NCBI GenBank assembly: GCA_002573605.1
Contig: PDNA01000152.1
Location: 17,568 to 81,567, forward strand
Length of the DNA stretch: 64,000 nt
Direction of reading: 5' to 3'
DNA from: Polytolypa hystricis UAMH7299
Lineage: Eukaryota; Ascomycota; Eurotiomycetes; Onygenales
The notes below the pieces were generated by a model. The model was not told where the DNA came from. It was given only the letters and a program-made list of their open reading frames with translations, and did no database searches. Positions 21,709 through 32,639 of the stretch are shown in pieces. The stretch's first letter is position 1; each line of letters begins with the position of its first letter. Both the position numbers and the translations under genes were made by a program.

Positions 21709-24405
21709 ATGATGAAGGAATGGCTCGAGCAGGGGAATCGCAAACGGAAGCGGGTATCTCGAGCTTGCGATCGCTGCCGGGTTAAGAAAGACCGTTGCGA
21801 CGGTGCACGCCCAATCTGTTTGCCGTGCCGAACCTCTGGGCAATTATGCTCCTACGACCCTAGCGGAAAGAAACGAGGTCTCCCAGAAGGTTATGTCCGA
21901 GGCTTGGAGAAGCTGTGGGCATTGTCGATATCAAACGTTAGCGGCCTGGAACAGAATCTTCTCAAACTTATCGCAGCACCAGAGTGCAAGGCCCAGAACA
22001 GGAAATCGTTTCAATCCCTTTGGACAAACGAGGCTGTTTCAGAGAAGCTGCACGAGATCTGGAAATCGAGTGAGCTTTTTCAACAGTTTGAGAAACTGCT
22101 ATCTACGGCAGATCCAGACGGAAATAAGGGCTCTCCGTCAAGAGGCTCATCGGAGGAAATTGACGCGGATGCTCTTATTCTTGGCCTAATACCTCCTCCC
22201 GCAGACTCAAACACTTCTCGAGACTACCAGACCGTCTCTCGCGTCGGCTCTCTAGACGAGTTTCCATTCCTCCAAACCCCAGATGCCAAGAGAACCAAAC
22301 TCACCGATACCGCACCATCTACGAATGAAACACCACAACTGGAGCTACCTTCGAATGTGTCATCTCTCCTGGATTCGTATTTTGCGAATACTCATTGCTG
22401 GCTTCCTATCGTTGAAAAACACAAAATATTACGCGTCTCATACCTATACGCGGACCAGTCCCTCAGAGTCACCAGAACTTGTGCAGGATCAGGCGACCAC
22501 GCTGTTCTCTGGGCTATTCTCAGCTACACTACTGCTCAGTTGTCGAATGGGGCTGGCCCCAAATTTGCCGGTCAAGCAGGCTTCGGCGATAGCCATGCAA
22601 AGGCAAAGGAATTCTATTCGACGGCAAGAGCGCTTATCCCAGCTGAAAACGAGAAGTTCGAGCTGGGCCACATTCAGGCTCTCCTTTTGCTCACTTTGGT
22701 TAACATTGGATTCGAGGACTGGGGTGCTGCTTGGCTACTCAGCGGCCTGGCTTGTCGTTTGGTCGGTAACTTGGGACCGGCCAATGGCGAAAGATCCACG
22801 GAAGATCGTGGCCATGGCGAAGCCGTGTTTCTCGCGTGTTTCGTAATCGACACGCTTCTTTCTAGCCGTCTCAAACGACGTCCATTCATGCACTCTGACG
22901 ACCTCTCCGGGATCAACTTTTTGGAGGAAGATGGTCTGGAGGAATGGACCCCGTGGATGGGTTTGTTTCCTGCTCAGGGAATGGTGCGAAGACAGCAGCC
23001 TCCTCCATCCGGTCCCCTTCGATCCCGAAGTTGCTTTAACCGCCTGGTCGAGCTTTCCATGTTTTTGAACAAATTATTGCGACAGGGGAATTCGCCCATC
23101 CCAGCAATGTCAAACTTTTTTGAGTATATACTAGGTCAACTCCAAGCTTTCGACGCGAAACTCATCCCAGCCTGCCGCCTCACCAACCAGAACAATGTCG
23201 CTTTCTCCACCACCCGTCCGTCGTTACTCCCGCATCAGACCTACTTGCTTCTCACATACATTGCAACTCTAGGAATGCTCTACAAACACGTCCCATCTCG
23301 GATCCCTTCGTCATTCGGGCCCCCCAAGAAGCTCCAAGAGATTACATTCCATGCTTTGGCATCACATGTCGAGAACTTTGACCAATCTATCCTCCCGCCT
23401 ATCTTTGAGTTTACCCTGCACTCCACTATTGAATCTTTTCAAGTGGATGGCGTGTCTTTCGAAGGAGGCCAGGGTTCGTGGAAGAAAGCTATTACTCAGC
23501 AAGCCATGAGAGCTGGAGGCCCCTGGCCCGTAATATCCTCCTTGGAGCGAGAAGTCAGCAGCCAGCCAGCTACCAAATCCCAGCCATCCATACAGATCCA
23601 GCACGATTCTGTCAGCCCTGAATATGTAACGGAATCCTCCATGCAGACGCGCCTGTCCATCGACACTAACCCTTCTCCCCCTCCCTCTGATGATATGGAT
23701 TTCTTTTCCTCTATCACTAGCTACTTTCACGATTACGATTGGCCAGCCATAACCGACGACGGAATGCCCACCTTTGCCCCACAAACCGATTTCCTCAGCG
23801 AGCGATTCCCCAGTGTGGATAGAAGTATGGTCGATTACGGTTCTCAGATGCTTTCCCCAGTACAATCGAGTTTTAGGGGAGCCACCTCCCCCTGTCCCAG
23901 CACCTCGCATTCCGAGCCTGTGAATAATAAACCATCAACCCGTCCGACTTCGAGTTGTTACTCTGTATCTTGTGTTTCGGAAACTGCCTTGGATGATAAC
24001 AGGAAACAAACATCACCCATGCACACCTCCACACCGGACTCCTTGCCCTCCCTCGCTTCAACAGATTCCATCCACATCCCACATTCCGTGACCACACCAT
24101 GCTCCTCGAGTTCTCATGATCTTGACTCTCTGTTCCCAGACCTCTCTGCGTCCGTGGGCAAGAGCAAGAAGGCGGCCGAGGCTCAAAAAGCCTTCACCGT
24201 TATGAACCTTGGGAAACCAGGAATCGTGGCGGAGACATCACTTGCCCCGCCTACGTCGATGGATGACATTTGGCCCCCGCCGGGGTTTTTCCCGGATATA
24301 TTTGGCGAGGAGGAGGAGGAGGAGGAGGAGGAGGAGGAGGAGGAGGTGGTGATGAAGGAAACGCTGGGTGCTGCGACGGAAGCGACGGAGGTTGGCGCGT
24401 CGTGA
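21709..24405 (+). CDS. Zn2Cys6 fungal-type transcription factor
   Basis: 898 residues, no intron needed. A binuclear zinc cluster sits at residues 20-47 with spacing C-x2-C-x6-C-x6-C-x2-C-x6-C (RACDRCRVKKDRCDGARP then CLPCRTSGQLC), preceded by a basic NRKRKRV segment. A linker follows with KKRGLPEGYVRGLEKLW. The middle region (LDSYFANTHCWLPIVEKHKI, then QALLLLTLVNIGFEDWGAAW and GLACRLVGNLG) matches the fungal transcription factor middle-homology domain. The C-terminal third is Ser/Pro/Thr-rich, ending in a 13-residue Glu run from a GAG repeat (24306-24347). Target genes cannot be told from sequence; the neighbours do not form a cluster. Confidence 0.9.
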   Translation: MMKEWLEQGNRKRKRVSRACDRCRVKKDRCDGARPICLPCRTSGQLCSYDPSGKKRGLPEGYVRGLEKLWALSISNVSGLEQNLLKLIAAPECKAQNRKSFQSLWTNEAVSEKLHEIWKSSELFQQFEKLLSTADPDGNKGSPSRGSSEEIDADALILGLIPPPADSNTSRDYQTVSRVGSLDEFPFLQTPDAKRTKLTDTAPSTNETPQLELPSNVSSLLDSYFANTHCWLPIVEKHKILRVSYLYADQSLRVTRTCAGSGDHAVLWAILSYTTAQLSNGAGPKFAGQAGFGDSHAKAKEFYSTARALIPAENEKFELGHIQALLLLTLVNIGFEDWGAAWLLSGLACRLVGNLGPANGERSTEDRGHGEAVFLACFVIDTLLSSRLKRRPFMHSDDLSGINFLEEDGLEEWTPWMGLFPAQGMVRRQQPPPSGPLRSRSCFNRLVELSMFLNKLLRQGNSPIPAMSNFFEYILGQLQAFDAKLIPACRLTNQNNVAFSTTRPSLLPHQTYLLLTYIATLGMLYKHVPSRIPSSFGPPKKLQEITFHALASHVENFDQSILPPIFEFTLHSTIESFQVDGVSFEGGQGSWKKAITQQAMRAGGPWPVISSLEREVSSQPATKSQPSIQIQHDSVSPEYVTESSMQTRLSIDTNPSPPPSDDMDFFSSITSYFHDYDWPAITDDGMPTFAPQTDFLSERFPSVDRSMVDYGSQMLSPVQSSFRGATSPCPSTSHSEPVNNKPSTRPTSSCYSVSCVSETALDDNRKQTSPMHTSTPDSLPSLASTDSIHIPHSVTTPCSSSSHDLDSLFPDLSASVGKSKKAAEAQKAFTVMNLGKPGIVAETSLAPPTSMDDIWPPPGFFPDIFGEEEEEEEEEEEEEVVMKETLGAATEATEVGAS

Positions 24406-26085
24406 AGAGGAATGTAGACGAAGGAAGGAAACACAATGATTGACGAAATCGCTGGAGTGATGATATATGGGGTCTAAATACCCTACCGCTCCAAACACAC
24501 AGCTAGAAGAGGGCGCATTTGGGAGGGTTCTCCCTCCCAAAAGAAGAAACGCCTATCGTCGTAGCAACATGGAGCGAGGCTCCTTTACGCCCGGCACCCG
24601 CTGGCCGGGGTTTGTTGGGTGTGTGAAACGATATACGAGTCCGAAGGAGAAGTAAGGACATAGAAGAACACATGACTACAATTATCATGTGTGCGCATCG
24701 AGATAGCTACACGTGTATCTACAGAATCCCTTTCCAAGACGATACAGGGAGGTTAATTAGATAGATGATTTAGCCTTAATGAAATGAAAATGACAAGAGA
24801 ATTTCTGAAAAATTTGCGTTGCCGTGACCGCTTTTTCTGCGGGCCACACCCCATGCGGTTGGTTTAGGTGCGGCCTGTTTGGGTATAATCGCCCCCTCCC
24901 TCTTCCAGACTTGCTCTGATGTCAACCTCGGTTACTGTACATTATGAGGATATATAAGATGCTCCTCCCCCTTGCTCTGTTGTTGCGCGCACGCACTTTC
25001 TGCGGTCATTTTGCCTCTCCCATATTCTTGTCCCTCTGACTATCGGTTTCCCCCTACCATCAACCCCTCCTTCTTTTCATTCTTCTCCTGGGTGGAACCC
25101 CCCCCCCCCGGGGCGAATAATTCAGCCCCCAGCTCACTGCTCACCACCTTCACACGCGGGTCCGGCGAGCCAGTCGAACGAAACGAGTCTTGTTGCATTT
25201 CCGCAGGTATGCTCTGATTTTTTGAGTATATCTTTTCTTCTCCTCTCCCGTGTTGCTGTCTGACTATCTATCCCCCCTCTACGCTCCTATTATCTAGCGC
25301 CCTCCTTCAATGACAACAAGTTTTCTTTTCCTTGCGGGATGCGAAAATTCGCACTGAGACAGCCTTTTGGTGGGGGGGGGGTGTGCTGCGGGGCGGCGAC
25401 GGAGGCCTGCCTCCCCTTTTTCTTGGCTGCTCTGGTGTTCAGACATGCATTCCGTCAGCCGGCGTAGCAGCGATGGCTGCCTGGGCCATCATGCAAGAAA
25501 AAAATTTGGCTGGGGGGGGGGGGGTGATTGATCACCTGTCGTTCCCAGTTTGATGTCTTAGGTTCCTGGGTGAAGTGCCTTCCCCAGCAGGGGCCAGAAG
25601 CAAAACAAATTCCCCAAAGTCAAGCATGCATTCTGGCGATCAGGGCCGGCATCCCAGACGAATAGCGATGAATAGCGATGAATAGCGGGCCCTGTGATAT
25701 TTTGTGCAAGCGAGTTGCAGCTACATTCGCTCCTCCCCCCCCAAAATTTCCGGTGGTCCGTAACCCTGTCCTCTAAACCTCGCAGGCATCGTGCGCTCAG
25801 CTCCATCTGACGAGTCCATATCGGGCGGAACTGTATAAGCAAGAAGATCGTTGCTGCATGCCCACAGCTTCATCAGGGACTTTCTGTTATGTTCTCTCCC
25901 AGGAATGACAGCCAATATGTCTATATCCTGTGTTCTCAATAAGCAGATGGTTCCAGCCGAGGTGGTGTCATCTTTGCCTTGCCCCTTTAGTTATAAAACG
26001 TCGACCAAAAAAAAAAAAGACAAAACCTCTTTCTCCAAGCTATGTGTTCTGAAACTCATATATGCCTGCCTCGATACGCCAATTC
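24406..26085. other. Intergenic region, 1.7 kb
   Basis: Contains a promoter-like stretch (see 24951), poly-G/poly-C runs (about 25101-25110, 25372-25381, 25513-25524) and 2.7 copies of AATAGCGATG (25661-25687). A spliced non-coding or very short coding transcript is possible, but no protein gene can be supported. Confidence 0.35.
24951..24957 (+). promoter_or_regulatory. TATA-like box of an orphan promoter
   Basis: TATATAAG followed by a long CT-rich leader (24960-25100) and a possible intron with donor GTATGC near 25206 and acceptor TATCTAG near 25299. No convincing ORF follows, so the transcript is unknown. Confidence 0.25.
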
Positions 26086-27423
26086 CTACTTTCTTGCCCG
26101 TTTCGCCCTTTGAGTAAAGGAAGTATTCGGTGTTACCTCCGCTGACACCGAAAAGCTCGCCTGGCTCGGCTGACTGCAGTCCTCCGCCACAAAGGATTCG
26201 GCGTTCGAGAGGCCAAGATCCTCCCCAGAAGGGATCTCATCGATAGCAGAGCAGAGTCTTTCCAAGTGATCTGGCATCCATATATCATAGAGATTTTTGA
26301 TGAATGCGTATGCAGTCCACTTCTCTTTACCCTCTAGCTCTGTAAAGTCAAACTTTCTAACAGGATGGCGGTGGAAAGTAGTTTTGCTACTCTCAATCAC
26401 AGCATAGTGGCCGTAGATCCTTACTGAACTATAGTCATGCGACACTGAGAAGGCCAGAATTTCTCGGTTGATCTCTTTTTCACGCTCCACAAGCTTGAAA
26501 AGCTCAACAACAGCTCTCACAGCAAGTGTCATGCTGTGAGTGTTCTGCCTATCAGCAATATCAAGCGCTGATGCACCGCACTTAACCTCACATGTGAGAA
26601 ACGGAAAATGCATATAAAATGTGCCGAGAAAGTAAGAGTCGCAGGTATTTGGAATCTCCCCAATAAACAGCTCAAGACTTTTAAGCTGAGTAGCTGTAAA
26701 AGCTGACCGCGCGAATCCTACAGCATAATCTGGCTGCGGAATAGGTCCATAAAATGCAATTGAAGAACGCCAGCTTTCACTCACACTTTCAACCAAGTGG
26801 TCCAGATGTTTAGCGCCATGTGTTGCAAGGTCCTCTGCAGAAGGGACAATCAGCCGGGCTATATCCTTAATAACCCTCGGTTCATTCTTGCCCTGCAACT
26901 TTTGGCAGGCCTTTTGGAACCGATCATCTTCAAACAATGTGTCTTTAGGAGTCGCTTGTTTCTTGTCAAGTAGCCTATTACACATCGCCTTACTTGAATC
27001 CGTTATTCCTAGCTCAGATTCGGCCATAAAGCTTCCCTTGGTGGCGAGGACTGTTTCATACCCAGGGCTCCGATACTTGGCGCTCTTTCCATCTCTTGAG
27101 TCTTGATCACTAGGAGTTGAGTTAAGACTCGAATTCGAGTTCTTACGACGAAGGATAGTTGTTGACTTCTGCCGTGCAAGAAGATGGCTCATAGTTTCGG
27201 TTTGGCCAGGTTGTGCTTCAAAGTACCTTTTCGGCCAACGTCTGTACTTGCTCCAAAACTTAACGAGATCCGTCCTCTTCCAAAGGGTTTTATCAACCTG
27301 TTCTCCTCCTGGTGTATCTTTGGTAGGTCGATGTCGTTGTTTTGGATTGGGAGCCGTCTGATCTTCGCACGATTGTTTTCGCTTCTGATTTTGATTTGTA
27401 TCTTGTACTAGGTCGCCGGGTTG
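26086..27423 (-). CDS. DUF7924 family protein, possible PD-(D/E)XK nuclease fold
   Basis: Fungal multicopy family of unknown function. The frame is open from 27423 to the stop at 26086. The internal Met at 27192 begins MSHLLARQKS, but the in-frame sequence upstream (LWKRTDLVKFWSKYRRWPKR) also matches the family, so the true start lies before it. Conserved family blocks are present: YETVLATKGSFM, IARLIVPSAEDLATHG, FLTCEVKCGASALDIADRQN, ILAFSVSHDYSSVRIYGHY, KWTAYAFIKNLYDIWMPDHL. The ECEVKCG-like E-x-K is what suggests a restriction-nuclease-like core; that is inference. The 5' exon is unresolved: an acceptor ATTACAG lies at 27424-27430, but the best upstream ATG (27517, donor at 27486) joins out of phase. 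The C-terminal tail is Ser-rich. Confidence 0.75.
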   Translation of the reverse strand, partial: QPGDLVQDTNQNQKRKQSCEDQTAPNPKQRHRPTKDTPGGEQVDKTLWKRTDLVKFWSKYRRWPKRYFEAQPGQTETMSHLLARQKSTTILRRKNSNSSLNSTPSDQDSRDGKSAKYRSPGYETVLATKGSFMAESELGITDSSKAMCNRLLDKKQATPKDTLFEDDRFQKACQKLQGKNEPRVIKDIARLIVPSAEDLATHGAKHLDHLVESVSESWRSSIAFYGPIPQPDYAVGFARSAFTATQLKSLELFIGEIPNTCDSYFLGTFYMHFPFLTCEVKCGASALDIADRQNTHSMTLAVRAVVELFKLVEREKEINREILAFSVSHDYSSVRIYGHYAVIESSKTTFHRHPVRKFDFTELEGKEKWTAYAFIKNLYDIWMPDHLERLCSAIDEIPSGEDLGLSNAESFVAEDCSQPSQASFSVSAEVTPNTSFTQRAKRARK

Positions 27424-27517
27424 CTGTAATATGTTTTACGACTGTCAATATCCGTAACACCAAAGAGAAGTGCAGAGGAAGCATACAGGTGTAGAGGCTT
27501 GCTTGTCGCTCAAGCAT

Positions 27518-29521
27518 GGGCTTTTACTGCATAGTTTAGACCGGTGCTCCTGTTGCTCTCCCTTCATGTGTTTTGGTAGTCTCCCTGGGGATGGTTAGTT
27601 CGAGAAATAGATCTGGATCGTCTAAAGCATACCTTCGTTTTCGGGGAGCAAAGGATCTTCGATTTTTCCGAAATCTGACTTCGTTTGGGACGGAGCCATG
27701 GCAGTTTAAATCGAATGGGCGAAAGTTGCAATATATATTGCGGGCTGGAAGATTGTCCGAAGAGAGTCTGGTGCGATATGCAAACAGAGAGGGATCTGAG
27801 CTGAATTTAGCATGTGACTCAGCCGCCCCCCTTGGCATTCACATGGGTGTGGACATTGGGCATAACAGTGTGGTATCTCTGCAGGATGCATGCCACCTTA
27901 ACATCGAGACCACGTATTTCTGGGTGGTTGATTCGGCTAAATCCAAGTGCATTAGTAAGTAATCGCAATCCCCCAAGTCAGGGCTAGATCTAACTAGGAG
28001 CAGGCTGAAGCACCCGGCAGGCTTGCTATTTCTCAAGATGTTTTAGGAAAGACTAGAGCCTTTGAGCTAGTATCAAAGGCAGGATACCTAACTTGCATGC
28101 CCAAACTAAAGCTTAGAACTGGTTATTCTAGCTATAGAATGATCTCCTCACAAAGGAGCATTGTTGCTACTATACAATAAAGGCCCGGAATGAGCTTACT
28201 GGCACTAAGGCCCGAACTGCTGGTTAGTATGCTTGTCAAGGAAAACATGCATGTGGGCGATGAGCGAGCCCGCCAAATTCTAGAGGAAAGCGAGGAGATT
28301 GGGGACACACTCAATGGCACTTAATCCTGAGAACCGAATGTTAATGAAGATAGTCTAGCCTTTACGCTTCAGGGGTAGGAACAAGGCCGGGATGTTTCTT
28401 TGCGCGCTTCCATAGCGTACATGACCACATCGAGCGAGGCCAACTAGAGAGGAGTGGTCTAGGGCTACCTAGCAAGGCTGCTACGAGACAAGCCGCCCCC
28501 GGCTCAAATGCAAGGTCTATTTCACACGAAGCACCCCCTGCAAATAAACCAGTAATGGTGTAACACACTGCTGAGTGATGTTACTGGTGATAAGGCGAAT
28601 TTAGTGACTGGGATCAAAATTGATGCAGTTAGAAGAAGGGAACATCGGAAAGACTCCCCCAAAGGAAGACATTATTACCCTTTTATTGTAGTTGACAGTA
28701 GCACTCAAGATGTCTTGCTGACATGGCCTGCAGCTGGTAGCTTTGCAGGCCTCCCAAATGTGACATGTCTGGCGTGGGAGTTAGATTTGTTAGCTAAGAG
28801 TTTTGTTTTTGTGCGAACAGGTTCATGTCAGTCGTGTTTTCTTTATATAACTTGTTTCAGCGCTCATCATTGGGATATATATGGTTGGTTTTGAGAAGAA
28901 GAATAGATGGAAAAGGACAGAAAGAAGGGGTGCGTGTTTGAATTTTATTCCTTCATCAACCCCCCGGCCCCCGGAGGCCGCTTTTTTCATTTATATTTTT
29001 TCTGTCAGTTAGAGAGAGTAAGTGTGTTATGAGTGTATTGATTTTCCCTCCCTCCCTCCCTCTGGGATGGGATAAACACGGCGAAGAAAACAGCCCAAAA
29101 CCCCCCAAGAGAAGAGAAGAGAACAAAGGAGAAATAAAATTTAAGAAAAAAGAATATATCCATACAAGAAAAAAGATTGCTAGAAAAAAAAGGAATTAAA
29201 AAATAAAAAAGATAAGCAATGGTAGTTCAAACGGCTCTTGGGCCGGGGGGTAGAAAGGTGCCAGAAGAGGTGCGCAAAAGGGGGAAAGAAAAAAGGAATG
29301 TACACGAGAAATGTGGAAGGAGGAGAATGGTAATAAGAAGAAGAGAGACAAGAGCGCGCCAGTGACGCCGGCCTACCTTTCATCCCATTAATGGATATTG
29401 AAAAAAAGAAGAGAGAAAGGAAAAAAAGGAAAGCCCACGCCCCAGACGCAAGGAGAAGAAATAGAAGGGGAAAACGGAAGAAGACAGAAAGATGAATTAA
29501 AAAAGGAAAAGGCCTTCCATT
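27518..29521. other. Intergenic region, 2.0 kb, no supported gene
   Basis: Open frames at 27573-27962 (+), 27536-27838 (-) and 28604-28894 (+) are protein-like in places but unrecognised. The stretch 28000-28350 is rich in CTAG and short stops and looks decayed. 28900-29500 is purine-rich, probably the 3' UTR of the TFIIS gene. Confidence 0.35.
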
Positions 29522-30421
29522 CTATTGACGCCATGACTTGCCGCAAACAACACATGTGCAAAACAGGGTCATCGGTTCATCAGCACTGCGCGTCTGCGCT
29601 TCCGTGTACGTGACTTTTCTCTGTCCGCACTTCCCGCACTGCAAGCTTGTACTGACGCTTCTTTCTGCCTTTGCAACCATAGCCTTATCCATATTCTCCT
29701 TCACAATCTTGCGCTCTTCTTCTAACCGTTCTGCAGACTTGAGTTCGTCGTCGGTCATGCGGACAAAGTGGTCTGGTGTGACTTCGTTCGTGAGAACGCG
29801 CACTCGCAGACCGGGGTTTGACTTGTTTTTCAGGTTTTGGAAGAGACTGCGCATTTTTGACCGGTACTGTTCCTTGCTCTCGGGTCCATATGCCTTGTAT
29901 GCTGCAGCTTCGACGTCGGAGGCCTTTTGCAGGACGGTCCGTGGTGGTTCTGTGGACTTTAGACAGAGGCCGTCGTACATCAGACCGATACAGCTATCTC
30001 GGATCTTATTATGGGTTTGGTTGATAGTAATCTGGTCTGCTTTCCAGCTCCTCTTATCAGGGGGCACGGTCGACTTGGCCAGTTTATCTGATCCAGCAGG
30101 TGACGCGGTGCCGTTAGGTGTTTGCTTCGGGGAATTGCTGGATCTCTGACTCGCGGATGGCGACAAAGCGGCCTTTTGCTTGTTCACCTCATTGCGCCAT
30201 CTGGACACGATTTCACTCGATAGTCGCGCGATCTCCGGGGACTTGTGCTGTTTCAGTTTGTTCACTATGATACCGATTTTGGTTGATCGTAAGAGATCTT
30301 CAGTTGGCCGGACGCCTTTCTGTAGATCTCTGAGGATGGCGACGATGTTTGCGGGGGGTTCGCCGGACGTAGCTGCCTTCGTCAAGGCTTTCGACCTGAC
30401 TTCAATCTCCTTCGCCTCCAT
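29522..30421 (-). CDS. DST1: Transcription elongation factor TFIIS
   Basis: Rescues backtracked RNA polymerase II by stimulating its cleavage activity. 299 residues, intronless, normal length. Domain I (residues 1-80, LW/TFIIS N-terminal fold: VAILRDLQKGVRPTEDLL ... IARLSSEIVSRWR), a Ser/Pro-rich linker, central domain II (RDSCIGLMYDGLCL ... YRSKMRSLFQNLKNKSNPGL ... DHFVRMTDDELKS), and the C-terminal zinc ribbon (CGKCGQRKVTY, CTCVVCGKSW). The ribbon keeps the catalytic acidic loop RSADEPMT that reaches into the polymerase active site. Nothing is missing. Confidence 0.97.
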   Translation of the reverse strand: MEAKEIEVRSKALTKAATSGEPPANIVAILRDLQKGVRPTEDLLRSTKIGIIVNKLKQHKSPEIARLSSEIVSRWRNEVNKQKAALSPSASQRSSNSPKQTPNGTASPAGSDKLAKSTVPPDKRSWKADQITINQTHNKIRDSCIGLMYDGLCLKSTEPPRTVLQKASDVEAAAYKAYGPESKEQYRSKMRSLFQNLKNKSNPGLRVRVLTNEVTPDHFVRMTDDELKSAERLEEERKIVKENMDKAMVAKAERSVSTSLQCGKCGQRKVTYTEAQTRSADEPMTLFCTCVVCGKSWRQ

Positions 30422-32639
30422 AATGATAGTACCGTCTCAGAATCAGGTCGTCTGATGGTTCAGGCCACGGGGATAGATTAAAGCGATGATATGGCTATAG
30501 CGGCGGATGCGAGCGCGAAATAGACTGGTAATGAAGCGGAAACTGCTCTGCTTGGTAGATACCGTTAGCTTCTCTGAGCTCTTCCCGAATCCCGTTGCTG
30601 CATAAACGCAACAACTTCCAAAGGGTAGAAATATTGCTACAAAAAACGCATGCGCCGCAGCTACTATACTACGACAAAGTCCCAGCCCAGGGAAATAGCT
30701 TCGAGATGAAAATATCCACCCACAAAGTGAATATCATAGCTGCGCAGATGGGCACGTGAGGGGTTGTGATGGAGCAGCAGAGGGCCTACTCTGTAACTGG
30801 GCGGCCGGAATTGTGCCTCATAGCAGTAAATACCAGTGCTCCCTGGGTCAATGGGGCTACGCGATGCATAATGGGCAAGTTTCGAAACATTGGAGCTTGA
30901 TGAAACGTGAGGGCAATGACGACATGGGCAATCTTGCGCGAACGAGAAGCCAGCAAGCGGGGGAAAACCTACCGAGGAGGAGGGTCCTGGGGGAAAGGCG
31001 TAGGAACCTTGTAGAAGCTTTCGCGCAGCTTAGTGAGGGAGGAAGAGTGAAATGAGATAGTAGAGACGGCTGACGAGAAGTTGGATAGAAGCCAGGATGC
31101 GAAAATGTGATCGATTTCGAGAGCAAAATGTCGCTTTAATGATGCTTTTGGATATTTGTTCGGCGAGCTGGAGAGACCTCTTGAGCCGCATCCAAAGCGA
31201 ACTAACCATATTCGGATAGCGTCGCCAAGGCTCGGGCTGGAACTGGGTATTAGGTAATCAAGTTCCCTTCAACATCTGTCTACTAGTATGGAGTGCATAA
31301 TTCACAGTCACGAATGAGGGGATAGCTACTGGCTCTTAAAATCGACCTATTTAGTTTGATATACGGTTGAATGGCCTAGGCCGGTTCTGTAATGATATCA
31401 TCACCTTGAACGTGTCTGTTTACATGACAATATGAAGGTGAGAAGAAATGGAATCTCAATTGACGCGGATCCGACAGAAGCATACAAATTTATCAAACCC
31501 CATAACCTGATATCTCGCCATAAGGCCGAACCGTTATGTTATGTCTGACCCATCGGTGTTCTTTGAAGGCGCCGATCTGCGTGCTTCCTATTGTACCGGA
31601 TGTTGATACCCGGCAAGCACAGGGTCTCATTGCAAATGCCACAGCCTACCAGACGGGGTCACAGGTTTGCTGTCTGACGCTACCAGATAGCTTGGAACTG
31701 GTTGATGTCCGTGCCCTTCCAGGAGAGGTAGTCTAACAGCTTTGCTAACAGAATGCTTGTAGCGATCCTTTTTGCCCAGGTGAGACCTTCGCATTGACCG
31801 CCGTTGCTGTACCAAGTGCTACATTATTTCAAGTTAAGGTCGCATGCTTCAGTTAGATAGGCCCTGGGGGCTGGTGCTCATAACGTCATCGGGATGGCTC
31901 GAGTCTATCAAATCTTCAATTCGCTTATGCCTCTTTAAGAGTGGAAAACAGGCCGCAACCGGATGAGCTAGTATGAAAGATACTTGTCTGAAGATCAAGC
32001 ACTTGATATACTCTATTTCGACTTCCTAGCTTCGCTCTTCTAAGATGAAAATGGGACCAAGTCAATTCATACAGCCGTGCGAAGCCATGGCAACAAGGTA
32101 CTTTTCCATTGCCACGGTTTTCTGGCTATCCAAACCCATGTCGTCGCAGCAGGTGATATCGACTTGGCTTCCAAGACCGGCGCTTCGGATGGTGCTGTAG
32201 AGGATTAGAATGAAGGAGGATGCTTCTTTGGGTCCGGACTACCGTTGCATTAGTATGGACAACTTGTACCACCAGTGCTTCCAATTCCCATATTATTCTA
32301 GTGGGTGGCATGGATGAAGTCAATATAGATGCGTCAAATTACTGCTTAGGGGCAAGGTTGATCAGAGTTGCAAATGCAGTTGCCTGGCAGGCAGGCATGC
32401 ATGCTGGAAGTCATTGTTCACCATATTCTTTGGCTTATCTATTTTCCATGAGTTGGAAGATTTATGTGTGCTTCATCTGCGCTCACCCCTGCTTCTTCCT
32501 CCTGGCAGAGAAACAAAGAACACATGACCAATCATGGATGGTACAACAAAGGGAATATATCCCAATATCATGGCTAAGCACTGTTCTGAATATCATCAGC
32601 CTCTACCTGTTTTGCCCATTTCCACCTCGCGCATACCAT
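30422..32639. other. DST1 promoter, then decayed accessory sequence
   Basis: The first few hundred bases are the DST1 promoter. A minus-strand frame at 30972-31268 stays open for 99 codons without an ATG and ends exactly at a GTAGGT donor-like site. From about 31500 to 32400 there are protein-like pieces in changing frames (CVLPIVPDVDTRQAQGLI, LPDSLELVDVRALPGEVV, TAVRSHGNKVLFHCHGF, VVAAGDIDLASKTGASDG), suggesting one or more dead genes that I cannot name. Confidence 0.3.

Noticed and set aside
23362..23910. 182-codon minus-strand frame
   Set aside because: Shadow of the Zn2Cys6 regulator; no recognisable domain.
29538..30149. 203-codon plus-strand frame
   Set aside because: Antisense to DST1.
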